DNA of 64,000 nt from Prunus persica (GCF_000346465.2 NC_034014.1:4470893-4534892); one strand, 5' to 3'. Positions 1 through 10,800 are shown, counted from the stretch's first letter. Numbers and translations: made by a program. Notes: a model not told the origin generated them from the sequence alone.

Positions 1-503
1 AAATCAGGGATTTCTGGGAGTTGAGGCTCTCTTTCCCACGGATGTTTCAAGACTCTATTTTTCACCAATCTTCTTTTTCTTTCACTACTCTTCCAAGGCA
101 CATCACACGAGTGAAGAACCGCTATGCAGAGCATCAAAGGGTAATGTCCGCTGAAATACCCCCGGTTATTTGTCAGTTTTACCCCGAAACTTGGTCCTCC
201 CCATAAGCTGGAACGTCGTAGCAGCTCAACATAGTGGCCCTCCAGACATCCCCTTAGTGGATTCTTTTACTCCCCCCCCCCCCCACCCCCTCTCTCGTAC
301 CTACATCAATATCTATGTTCTCTCTTCTCCTCCCGATCTGAAATTTCTTGGGTAGGGTTGGGATTCAATTTTCTCAATTTGGGGATTTCCAGATTCCGAA
401 CAGCAGCTCCTTCCAAACTTCTCAATTCCCGAAAATACGAGAGGTGAATTTTTCATTTTTATTATTTGTTGTGTTCTTCTCTTGCGTGAGTATCAATCTT
501 CTT

Positions 504-541
<38 letters not shown>

Positions 542-1414
542 CCGATCCGATTGGTTTATTTTTGTGTTCAATTCTTGGGTTTGTCTGTTTTGTCCTTGTT
601 AACCCCCAAATTTCTTTTTCTTTTTTTGGCATTTTGGTAAGCTTGTTGATCGTCGTGTGGTGCGACAGTTTTCAGAATTCGTGCTTTTTGTTTTTTGTTC
701 TTTTGATTTTTAATTTTTCGATTTTATGTGTCTTTTTAATTGATTTCTGAGTGCAACTACAATTTGGGATTCTTAACCTTTTCTACTTTCTAATTAGGGT
801 TTTGGTAAAGAAATCTTTTTATTTGCCTAATGCATGTGTTAATTAACAACACATCTACAATCAATTTGCTCCAACCTGGGAGAATCATAAATTTTCATTT
901 GCTTGTTTTATGTGCAATGGTGAGTATTTAAACTAGATTTTTTAGCTCAAGGGGAAGGAAGAAAATGGGAAGATAAAAATTAAAATTACGGAGCTGAGGG
1001 TTCTGTCAAGTTGATGCCTTCAAACTTATGTTTTACTAATTGATGCCTTGAAAATTAGAGTTTCAATTTTTGGTACTAAGAAATAATTTTGCAATGCTGG
1101 TTATATTCCCCAATGAGCTACCTTTAGATGGTGTTATCAAGTGTTTTACTCCCTTCAAAGATCAAGGATGAGATTCGTGTTTGGGTGCTTGATTGTTACT
1201 TTTGACATTGAATTTTATATCAGCCTTTACAGACTCCTTTTTCTTGTATTAGACAGAACTTGTATTGCTATAGCCCATATCGGTCGGCGAGTTTTGTGCA
1301 GTTTGAGACACTGAGTGCCACATATTTATGATATTCAATTAAATTGAACATTAACTCAGGGACTCGCATATTGTAGTCAAGCTCGCATGCCCTGTGATAT
1401 GTATAGATAAATTA
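1..1414. other. Unassigned flank, possible untranslated leader exon
   Basis: No convincing coding region is visible. The stretch 250-445 is CT-rich and ends in a plausible splice donor (GAG|GTGAAT near 442), as in a 5' untranslated exon followed by an intron, but no coding exon follows before the retrotransposon at 1420. A C-homopolymer lies at about 272-286 and a (TA)n microsatellite at about 506-538. The rest is AT-rich and intron-like. The short ORFs here are low-complexity and look fortuitous. Confidence 0.3.
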
Positions 1415-1419
1415 CATTA

Positions 1420-1587
1420 TGTTGTAAATATATAAGGTGGAGCTCACCTCCAATTGGAAGGAGCTTTGCCTACAAAAGGGTTCACTCTTCTCTTTATAAT
1501 GCCAGATTGATAATACTAAGAGAGGAACCAATTCAAGGGTTTTTCTCTACTTCTAAATTCTCTCTCAAATTTCTTGGTTTTCTAACA
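1420..1587 (+). repeat. 5' LTR of the non-autonomous element
   Basis: Begins TGTTGTAAAT and ends TTTTCTAACA, the usual TG...CA ends. It pairs with the LTR at 6806-6972. It is very short (168 bp). Confidence 0.92.
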
Positions 1588-1601
1588 CGTTATCAGCACG
1601 A
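1588..1601 (+). promoter_or_regulatory. Primer-binding site, tRNA-Ile anticodon-arm type
   Basis: CGTTATCAGCACGA directly follows the LTR end. It does not match the 3' end of initiator tRNA-Met, the usual plant PBS (TGGTATCAGAGC). Its reverse complement, TCGTGCTGATAACG, matches the anticodon arm of tRNA-Ile as I remember it (UCGUGCUIAUAACG), with the PBS C opposite inosine 34. This implies priming by a cleaved half-tRNA, as established for Drosophila copia with initiator tRNA-Met. The same 14 bases occupy the same place in the second element. Confidence 0.6.
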
Positions 1602-1850
1602 AAAGCTTTATTTTATCGCACATTTATTTATACTACTAACCATTGTATAATATATATATATATATATATATATGAAAAGTTGATGGTAATATAATATGCT
1701 ATATCTATTTACTTTTCTATTACTAACCACTAACAAAAAATGGACCTTTGGTAATACTAAACATATTATCAGTGGGAGACCGTTACTAATACTAACATTT
1801 TTTTTATTTTATTTGGTGGTGGTTTTAACCCCTTATTTATTTTAATTACT

Positions 1851-2230
1851 GTATGGTGTAGTTTTATTACCCATACGACAATATTTATTTAAAAGGGTGG
1901 CGCGGGTTTATCGTCCACGCCTTTCTTTTTATTTAAGATATGGTGCGGAATTAACGTCCATATAGCAAGTAATTTATTTTATCGCACATTTAATTTTATT
2001 TAAGATATGGTGCGGAATTAACGTCCATATAGCAAGCAATTTATTTTACCGCACATTTAATTGTATTTAAGATATGGTGCGCAATTAACGTTCATATAGC
2101 AAGCAATTTATTTTATCGCACATTTACTTTTACTTAAAGTATGATGAGGAATTAACCCTCATACTTTATGAATTTACTTTACCGCACATTTACTTTTATT
2201 TAACGTATGATGCGGGTTTATCGTCCATAC
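1851..2230 (+). repeat. Leader hairpin array (7 hairpins, about 66-67 bp spacing)
   Basis: Seven inverted repeats lie at 1851-1876, 1895-1921, 1938-1963, 2005-2030, 2072-2097, 2136-2167 and 2205-2230. The last five are spaced 66-67 bp apart, with CGCACATTTA between them (copies at 1983, 2050, 2117, 2183). Stems differ but mostly stay paired: GTATGG/CCATAC, GTGG/CCAC, ATATGG/CCATAT (twice), ATATGG with a G-U pair, AAAGTATGA/TCATACTTT, and GTATG/CATAC. Loops follow the pattern TGCGG-AATTAA-CGT or TGCGGGTTTATCGT. Such compensatory change argues for selection on RNA structure. The array lies just downstream of the primer-binding site, where retroelements carry packaging and translation signals. 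Confidence 0.75.
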
Positions 2231-2279
2231 AAGCAATTCATTTACCAATAATTTAATTTACAAGCAATTTATTTTATGG

Positions 2280-3475
2280 ATTAATTGTGTTGTATGATGA
2301 GTTTTTTTTTACAAGGATACAGATCAAAACCAGAAGTTTCTTGATCCTCATCATACAATTACATCAGGACTTGAAGATCCTTGATGATGATATTGATATG
2401 AGAGCTAGCAGTCTCTCCAGTACTATATTTGTAAACATGTGATCGGACTTGAGGGTCCTTGATTCTTGATATGTAAATAAGGACATGGGGTTCCTTAAAT
2501 GATGTAACAATACTATATTGGTTAATAGTGCCGTACACATAAAAATAACTGTATTGGCAAATGTACTGTACACATGAATAGTGCCATATACATAAATAGT
2601 GATGTATGCATAAATATTTACCATTTTGGGTAACTGTCACTATTCAAAAGGGAACCTGCAGTTCCTTAAACTCATGGATGAGCAATTAAATAAGATGTCA
2701 GAAGTTCCTCAAGATATGGACAATTATGTAAGGGCTTGAAGTCCAGAAATATGTACAGAAAATTGTAAAAATGTCCATACCATGAGAATATGTGATTTTG
2801 GCTTGAGGTTCAAAATCTAACAGTATTGAGAACCTGAAGTTCCAACAATTAAATGGACAACCCTTGAGTTATTATTGGAAATTGTGGTACGCCACATATT
2901 TCTTTGGCATAAGAGAATGATGAATTTAATAAAGTTCGATTCTGTTATAATCGACACCTCAAGGAAGAAATATATTTTGTGAATTCCGATTGTTAAGAAT
3001 ACACCGTGAAATGGATAATATCAATATAAACCTCAAATGATGAATTGAGGCTCCACACATATTTTGATATATCTGGGCCGGAAGGACATGGATTCAAATA
3101 TATGAGAAATCCCGAATTTGAGATTGTGGGTATATAGTAGTTAATGATCTTCACTACTATATTGCGATATTAGCGTGGTTTTTACTCAATTCATATTTCA
3201 TGTCCATTTGAAAAAGGGCGAATAAATTCTGAGTTTGTGTTTAGCCCAGGTCAAAAGTTCTGGGCTCCCATACGATGAAATATGAAATTTGGGAGAGTCG
3301 ATGTGGTTATTTGAACCTATAAGGCGCAAGGTTCCAAATCGTCATTTTGAAAAGACATAAAAACCACAGGTGCAAATTTAAGAATGTGTGCAATTATTAT
3401 AACAGGAAAGAAGCATACAACAGATAGATTTTTTCCACCTGCAATGAAGGTGTAGGCCCTGTAAAATCTATAAAA
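2280..3475 (+). repeat. Degenerate short-repeat region inside the element
   Basis: Non-coding on both strands. Variants of a phrase such as GACTTGAAGATCCTTGAT or GAACCTGAAGTTCC recur roughly every 50-80 bp between about 2363 and 2850 (for example near 2367, 2448, 2485, 2651, 2699, 2733 and 2831). The phrase resembles the sequence just before the gag ATG of the second element (near 57590-57612), so this may be an expanded remnant of the pre-gag leader. Confidence 0.45.
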
Positions 3476-3480
3476 TTACA

Positions 3481-4032
3481 TCATGTTCTGGAAGCCTCTG
3501 AAGGAAGAGGACGACGCCTCTTAAGCTTAGTCATAAGCCTCTCGTGGTCTCCCAAAATTCTTTCATTGGAGACCTGCAGCATGTCTAGCCTTCTCAGTGT
3601 ATCAACGGAGTGCGAACTCACCAGTTTCAACAAGGCATTATTCTCTCCTTTAAGTTTCTCAACCTCCTGTTGAGACTCATGAAGCATTCTTTGAAGAGAC
3701 GAATTTTCAGTTGTTAACTTCTGAACCTCGTTTGCTCTAGCACGCAAACGATCAGTCATGTTAGAAACAGAAGCAGCACTCTAAATGCTAGAAGCCATTG
3801 AGTCATCAATAGCCTCTTCCTCAGACCTCCCTGTTAACAGCATTTCATCCATTGGAGTAATGAAATTCCTAGCTACTATGACAGCAGTAGCATCATTCAT
3901 CATCACAGAATCATTAACTGTGAGATGACGATTTTGGGATACAAAGGATGGACGCCAAACTTTGGCGTCACTGGTTGTTGTGGGAGCATCATTTAAATTG
4001 AAATAATTTGGGCAGGAAGAAGAGGAAGCCAT
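3481..4032 (-). pseudogene. Antisense coiled-coil ORF in the retrotransposon, one in-frame stop
   Basis: On the strand opposite the element, one reading frame runs from ATG at 4032 to a stop at 3481, interrupted only by a TAG at 3781-3783. The first part (83 codons) begins MASSSSCPNYFNLNDAP and is Ser/Asp-rich. After the stop the frame continues through SAASVSNM into about 92 codons of heptad-patterned sequence (VQKLTTENSSLQRML, VEKLKGENNALLKLV), a predicted coiled coil, ending in a basic tail KLKRRRP. The full product would be about 183 residues. It has no gag or pol similarity. I have an uncertain memory of similar antisense ORFs in large repeats of apple-family genomes. Function is unknown; a captured host fragment or an element-encoded antisense protein are both possible. 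Confidence 0.55.
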
Positions 4033-6460
4033 TTTTAAGAAGGTTTCGAAGAAAGTCTTAGGAAAACTAAAGTTTCAGAAAATGAAGGAAGTTAAGTTGA
4101 AACGCAGTTGCTCCAATCAAGTTTCGCAAAGGCCATATCTATAGGAGGAAATATGGCTACAGTTTTTCAGGATCCCAATATCTTCTCGGATCCCCATATT
4201 CTCTTTTTGTTTCCCAGATTCCAAAACTTCACGCGGCCTCCATTTATGTTTGTCGGCACTTTCGGCATCTTCAAGTATTATTTTCGTCAAAAGCCGATCT
4301 TGCTTTGCGGATTTTACAGAGCTATTTTTTCAAAAGTACCCCGAGAATCTCGCAATTTTTCTATAGTTAATTTGAAATTCACCGGTTCTACTTATTCCTC
4401 TTATTTGTGTATAAATGTGTTACTAACGAAATTTTCTTTGCAGAAGACATCCAGTTTTCTCCATACCTAGTGATGCAATATCTACTTGTTTTTCTTATCA
4501 GTGAGCACTCAATATGCCCGAGAAGCAAGACTATCTCTGATCATCCATTCAGGAAGCGAGACTATCCCTGATCACGTTTCCGCCACATCAGGGAACTGTG
4601 AAGGCGACCTTATGCTCTAATCTCCGGAAGTTCTTCTAAACTAGGAGAAATGAGAGCTTATTGTCTGCTCCCACCAGCTTCCTTCCTTGATTGCTTACCT
4701 TATCTTGCAATCAATATCACAATTTTTTTGCATTTTTTCTCTTTTTGTAACTCTCTGTTCATAAGAGATTTTATTTCTTTAGAATGAACATCTGAAGAAA
4801 GAATCCATGAAGTGATCCTAACTCTGAGGGTTATTTGTTTTGACAGAGGCAAAAGAGTTGTGATTTTTGCTCTTGCAGGATAAAACTAGATCATCAAGCG
4901 CTACATTATATTTACTGGGCCGATACAAGCTTGAATGATACTTGAGAAAAACTTCTCCCACCTAAGGATGTAAGCAATACTTGTGTTATTTTATGCTTAT
5001 TTACTTATTTGATATTTTATCTTGAAAGGTAACCAAATGGGAAGATAAGTCCGTTCCAAAAGAATGGCTTGTATGTATCCATGAATTATTAACGCAAATT
5101 TTACAGATTGTAAGTTGGATACATTGATAATACACTGCACAGATTAAAGTCCCATAAGAACAGAATATGGGTATAGCAGTGATCAATATGATGCACGCCT
5201 GTTGCGTAGCAAATGATGTGGATTGAAGTCTCGAAAGGACAATCCTTTGACATGTCAATGTTGATATTGTGCACGCCTAATGCGTAGCAAATTGTATGGG
5301 TTAAAGTCCCAGAAATTAATTGACATGTATGTATTAATCTGTGGTATGCCTGCAGCATGACAGATATATGGGTTCTAAATGTTCCAACTCCCTAAATGGA
5401 GATTATCCACGCCTTACTGCAAAATAACGCTCCATTGGAGGTTATAATCCACATTCTCACATCATAAAAGCCCCCTGAAGTGGCTTGGGTACCCAAAGGC
5501 AAAGAAATGCTTATAATTGATGCATGCGCATGCACATGAGAATAGTGGTATCATGAATTGATGAATGACAATTTTTATTTTTGGAGTAGCTACTCAAATC
5601 ATCAATAGGCTGTGTTAATTGGAACCACGTTCAATTATTAAATATCGACAATATCATTGGCTAAAATGGAATGAGGCAATTCCATTATAGATAAGAATGA
5701 ACGTCAAATAACAAACCCACAGTACGAACCCCAAAAGATGTTAATATTGAAAGTTATACTTGGGTGTTCGGAATAAAAGGGAATATACCTACTTTGTATG
5801 ACACAATGTTTTCTGGCAGAAACAAAGAATGTTAGGTTTTCTTCATATTTCAATTGTGCCCCCTTGTTGCACATTTACGGAGACCAACATGTTATCTTTA
5901 AGGGTTATTAAATGTACGGAGCATATTGCCAGAAGCGATTCCCTAAAGATGTATAAATAGCTGGGTTAAAGCTATATAATGTGTCATAAAGTTTAATCCC
6001 TTTTAAACAAAATCCGTTGAGAGGATTGAAATTGCATAAAGCAAGTCCCTAAAGGACATGTGCTTGAAGCACAAAATCTGTACTCAATATTAATATGCAT
6101 AAATTGCCTCAGTGAGTACATTGATTATATTGTATTTGCAAAGCTTCTGAAGAGTTCATGAAATATTTGTCTCGACCTGAAAATCGAGCGTTATGCCAAT
6201 GAGATTTTTGCTAAGAAAGTATTGAAGCATTTTTGTGTGGATTATCCGTTGGGCACTTAAATAATTTTTCGGACGTATATTAGACCGGACATTGTATATT
6301 CCAGATAGAGTTCAACTCCATCACCATCACTTTGGGATGATGTGAGGCATATTTGATGCTATCTAAGCACAACACCATATACGGGCATATTTTTGAATGA
6401 ACTTATAAATAGCCCAAGTGGAAAAAGCTAGTCATGAAGTTTTCAGTGGGAGATATTCAT
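4033..6460 (+). other. Non-coding interior of the LTR element
   Basis: No gag or pol domain is visible. A short phrase is duplicated at about 4532-4550 and 4551-4575 (GACTATCTCTGATCA, then GACTATCCCTGATCA). Two copies of a longer repeat begin at about 5194 and 5272 (CACGCCT..TGCGTAGCAAAT..), with a decayed third near 5344. The rest is AT-rich without coding bias. Confidence 0.5.
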
Positions 6461-6805
6461 CAGGGGGGAGCGTGCTATTGATAAAGACCTTCATACACTA
6501 TTGACTCACAGAAGCAGTGTCAACTATGATATTCAGAAAAATGATCAACAGGGGGAGCGTGCTGTCAATAAAGATCTTCAAACACTGTACTCTTTTTCCT
6601 TCGTCTAGGTTTTTATCCCACTGGGTTTTTCCTGGTAAGGTTTTAACGAGGCAGTGTCGCACGCTTGTCAATATACACAGAATTTTATGTTACACATGAT
6701 TATGTACTTTTTTTTTCCTTTGACCAGTTTTTGTCCCACTGGGTTTTTACTAGCAATGTTTTTAACGAGGCATATTCCGTATCATTTGTGGTCTCCAAGG
6801 GGGAG
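6460..6805 (+). promoter_or_regulatory. 3' cis region with duplicated pre-PPT module and PPT
   Basis: The phrase CCCACTGGGTTTTT followed by TTTTAACGAGGC occurs twice (about 6618-6652 and 6736-6771). It occurs once before the PPT of the second element (about 62503-62535, as TTTTAATGAGGC). Two additional purine tracts of the type AGGGGGAGCGTGCT lie at about 6462 and 6552; a matching one, AGGGGGAGCATT, is at about 62427 in the second element. The terminal tract CCAAGGGGGAG abuts the 3' LTR at 6805 and is the likely plus-strand primer. Confidence 0.65.
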
Positions 6806-6972
6806 TGTTGTAAATATATAAGGTGGAGCCCACCTCCAATTGGAAGGAGCTTTGCCTACAAAAGGGTTCACCCTTCTCTTTGTAATGCCAGATTGATAAT
6901 ACTAAGAGAGGAACCAATTCAAGAGTTTTCTCTACTTCAAAATTCTCTCTCAAATTCCTTGGTTTTCTAACA
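6806..6972 (+). repeat. 3' LTR of the non-autonomous element
   Basis: Begins TGTTGTAAAT and ends TTTTCTAACA, followed by the target duplication CATTA. It differs from the 5' LTR by about six substitutions and one base of length. Confidence 0.92.
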
Positions 6973-6977
6973 CATTA

Positions 6978-7690
6978 AGTACTCCTTGAACGACTTGTGC
7001 CCTGTGATAAAAATTATAAAGAATTCTTGGTCATGGAATATTGTCTCTAAATAGTAGTTTAATTAAATTAAACAATACATAGTTGTGGAATGTATGAGTG
7101 TTGTACCATAGTTTTTCTCAAAATAATAACATATGAAGGACCTTAAAATATAGCCATGCATTGTTGAAGATAAAAAAAATTTAGCCATACACTATTTTTT
7201 TTAAAATTAATATTTTGAAAATCTAAATATTTAGTCATGGACTATATTTAGCCTTATGACTGGAGATGACCTTACCTGTAGATCGGTAGTCTCAACAAAA
7301 ATGTCATCAAAAAAAAAAAAGGAGTAACATTTCCCACGTCAATTATTTTTACAGTATCATTCACTTTCGGCGGAAAATCAGAGAACAAAACAAGAAAAAG
7401 AGAAAAAGAAAAGCAACAAGCACTCATGCACATACTGTAACACTAGCCCCTTGACACATGCTCACGCATGTGCCAATTGGTTTTTTTTTTCTTTTTTATT
7501 TTATTTTTAGAATTAATAAAAGATAACAGGATAGTTATGTTCCATAAAAGTAGGACCTATTATCTTATTTTGTTTTTAATTTTAATTTTTTTAATATTAA
7601 AAAATGTGAATTTATCATATTATTCTTATTTATTTAATAATTTCAATTCTTAATGTTTGAATTAACAAAGGTATTTTCTGCTATTTTGAA
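6978..7690. other. Intergenic, promoter region of the decayed duplicate
   Basis: AT-rich with no ORF of interest. From about 7358 (TTCACTTTCGGCGG) it matches 14690-14730 upstream of the intact copy, so the duplicated block begins here. Confidence 0.5.
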
Positions 7691-7717
7691 TGCTTCACCA
7701 TTCCCTGCCTTCTGCTT

Positions 7718-7785
7718 TATATATATATATACACTTGCTAAGCACCGTTGCTGCTCTGCGTCTTCTGTTTTCGTTCGCATTTAGC

Positions 7786-7829
<44 letters not shown>

Positions 7830-10800
7830 GTGCGGAGAGACTCTTTGCGTTTCTGGAGCAATCCGCGCCAACTGTAACTACTACTTTTTACTCTACACAC
7901 TTCACGCACAACGATTTTGTTCATGAAAACCTAACTGTGCTGAGAAAATGTGCGAATTGGGATAGGGTTTAGGGTCTTGAATCGAATTGACGGATAATAG
8001 GGAATTTTCCAGGTACCAAAATCATATCTTTTTTGGTTTACCTATTGTAATGTTTGGCTGCTGAGAAAGTGTGGGAATTGGGGATTTGGGAAGGAAAGTT
8101 TAATGTTTAATGTTTAATTTTTAATTTTAATTTTTATATATACGATTCTTAAATTTAATAACTTCGGGCTTATGAAAGTGGCAACCGTATAAAAACACGG
8201 ATTTTGATTGATCTTTTTCGGTCCGGTGTTTTGGTACGCTTAAATTTGGGTTTTTCTTTACCATTTTGCTGATTATTACTAAATGCCTAATGCAGTGATT
8301 GGGTACACACTGGATTTGCATGTCTGACTATTCACTTGCATATCACTGTGCGCCTCCCTGCTTTCTTGTTTTGTTTGTAAAAATGGGTAATTGCTTCTAT
8401 GCGTTGGGTCATTAGATTTGCATGAGGATTTGTTGTATGATTTTGAACTGAGTAAGGCCCTTTACCTGTTGCTTGAGGAAAAAAAAGACGAGGTGTTGCT
8501 TTGAGGCAAATATGTCATAAATGTTGATGGAAGATAGTTTGTTTCTTTATGTTCACAAAGGGGCTCACAATTTCTGCTGTTCTCATTCAGGTTGATAAAA
8601 TTTATGCACCAGGACCTGAAGCTGAGCTTGTAGTGCGGCATGGGATTTGATAATGAGTGCGTATTGAATATCCAATCTCTTGCCGGAGAGTACTTTTGTC
8701 TGGTTTGTAGTCTGCTTGTCTACCCGATGAAGCATTGCAGTGACAGTGCACTCATCTATACTAGAAGCCATGTTTGACATACGTTGTGAGCCCTACCTGA
8801 CAGTTCCCATATGACAGCTACTTAGTGACAGAAGCCGATGCCAAGGTCCTTCCTTATACAACCTTGGTCGTAACAAATATCTTTGATCTTTATTATCTGC
8901 TTATGGATACAACTTTACTGTAACTAATCAATGCAGCCACTTGTCGAACCGAATAAGACCCGCTCTGAAACCATAGGAAAAGTAGCAGTTCATTGCCTCT
9001 ATCACAGGAGTGGATGCACATGGCAGGGAGCTCTGGATGTGCCTTTGGCAATTCTCCTGTAGTATGCAACAGGTGTGGAATCCAAATTGTGCTTCGTCAG
9101 GCGCAGGAGCATGCACAAAATTGCCCTGTGAGTATTTTAGTTTTTTTTTTTTCTTACAAGATGATAAGTTACTATCTGGAATTTAGAAAGGATTTTATGG
9201 TTATCTTTTAATGACAGGGTGTGCACCCTCAAGCGCAGCAGGCTGATGGTGCTTTGGACACTTCAGCTTCTGGCACATCAGCCACTGCTGATCAGACCCA
9301 GGCTGCCACTCAGTCAGGAGTAGCGATGTCTCAGGTCCAGATTTTTCAAATTACAATTGTCACTCCACCTGGATCCGATCCAGATCAGGAAGCAAACTCT
9401 AGTTCTCAAGCTGTTGTTCAAGCTGCTGTGCAAACTGCTGAACAGTGGTACCAACATCAGCAACAATATCAACAGTACTACCAGGCAGCAGTTCAACAAT
9501 CACAGCAGCGGCATTTGCAATCTCATCCACCATACGGGACAGTCCAGCATCAACCTCGGGCATACTTGCAATCTCGGCCCCAAACTCAACCTTCACTACG
9601 GGCCCAACTATCTCAATCTCAAGCTCAACCCAAACCCCAAATTCAGCCCCCACATGTGCAGGTTCCTGTTGCCTCTCAAACTCAAAATCAGGCACAAGTG
9701 AACAAACAGCAGCAACTTCGCCCTGCAGTGCAGACTTATCCAGCTGCTCGTAGGCAGCCACTCCCTCAACCTCAATATTTCCAAGCTCCATCCCATTCAC
9801 AACCACATCCTCAGCATGTGCAAATGCCTCATAATCAGCAGGCCCAAATTCAGCAACATACTCACTCCAAGATTCACCCGCAACACCATCCCATTTCTCT
9901 ACCCCAACCTCATTCACAACCTCAGCCACATCCACAGCTTCAACGGCTTCCCCAGCCCCATCCCCAACTTCACCCTTCTCAGCCCATGAATACTACCGTC
10001 CAGCCTCAGACACAACATCCATCATCTCATGCAGTGACTGGTAATCACTTGTACCCTCAACCCCACCTTCACCAACCAGTGCAGTCAGGCGCCCCACAAC
10101 AACGTACTATGGACATGCAATCTCATGGTGTACCTCACTCTCAGTCACAAACTCCTGTTCAAATACAGAGTCAGCCCCCTCAACAACCCCCAGTCATGCG
10201 GCTGCCCCCATCTCATATTCCAAACCAGCAGCAGCCAGCTTTGTTGCCTTCTCCTGGTCAAATCCGAAACATTAATCCTGCACAACAGCAGCCGGTTCAC
10301 TCTTATGCTCAGCAACCTGGGAATACTGTTCAACAGCGCCCTCTTATGCATGCAGTTCAACGATCGATTCCTCGTCAATATCTCCACCATCAGCCCTATG
10401 TACAACAGCAACCACCTACACAGTTACATCCCCGGGGTCAATCTCATTCATTCCCTCTACATGTTCATGCCTATACACAGTCTCAGCGGAACATTGCATT
10501 GTCTCAGGGCATTCAACTTAGCCAGTCTAATCTTGGCGGAAGCAGAAGGCCTATGATGCCAATTCATGGAGTACAATCTCAGACCTCTGTACAAACTGCT
10601 GGAGGTCTTCACATGAGGCCAGTGCATCCTACTGTAAATCTTCCATCTACAAATCACAGCAATATGGTCAGAACAAAAAACCTAGTGCAATCTGGAGCGA
10701 GCTGGAGACCAACCACGTCTGAGAGGCATGCTGAGGAAGAATCTGAGTCATCAGCTCAGCAAATTGCTAAAAATGTTACACATGATGTGGGTACAGCATC

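Larger units (their letters stand above)
1415..6977 (+). mobile_element. Non-autonomous LTR retrotransposon, complete with TSD
   Basis: The element runs from 1420 to 6972, between near-identical LTRs of 168 and 167 bp, and is flanked by a perfect 5-bp target duplication CATTA (1415-1419 and 6973-6977). Order: LTR, primer-binding site, hairpin-repeat leader, about 4 kb of non-gag/pol sequence, polypurine tract, LTR. I find no protease, integrase, reverse transcriptase or RNase H, so it must be mobilised by another element. Its leader and pre-PPT region match the coding-competent element at 56579-63009, although the LTRs differ. The interior also carries an antisense coiled-coil ORF (3481-4032), degenerate repeats at 2360-2860, a near-duplicated segment at 4530-4575, and a 78-bp-spaced repeat at about 5194 and 5272. 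I count about six substitutions and one indel between the LTRs, so the insertion is not recent. Confidence 0.9.

Noticed and set aside
348..750. Overlapping ORFs with (YI)n runs
   Set aside because: They are generated by a TA microsatellite and T-rich intron-like sequence.
1983..2230. CRISPR-like array from 66-67-bp periodic repeats
   Set aside because: Plant retrotransposon leader; the repeats are contiguous and degenerate with no unique spacers.
2359..2640. Minus-strand ORFs of 86-93 codons inside the first element
   Set aside because: They cover degenerate repeats, with no family resemblance.
3481..3759. bZIP transcription factor
   Set aside because: Heptads are present, but there is no basic DNA-binding region with the N-x7-R pattern before them.
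9399..9935. 178-codon minus-strand ORF
   Set aside because: It is antisense to the Gln-rich exon; repeated CAA/CAG codons read as stop-free reverse frames. The same applies to 16416-17201 and 19061-19420.
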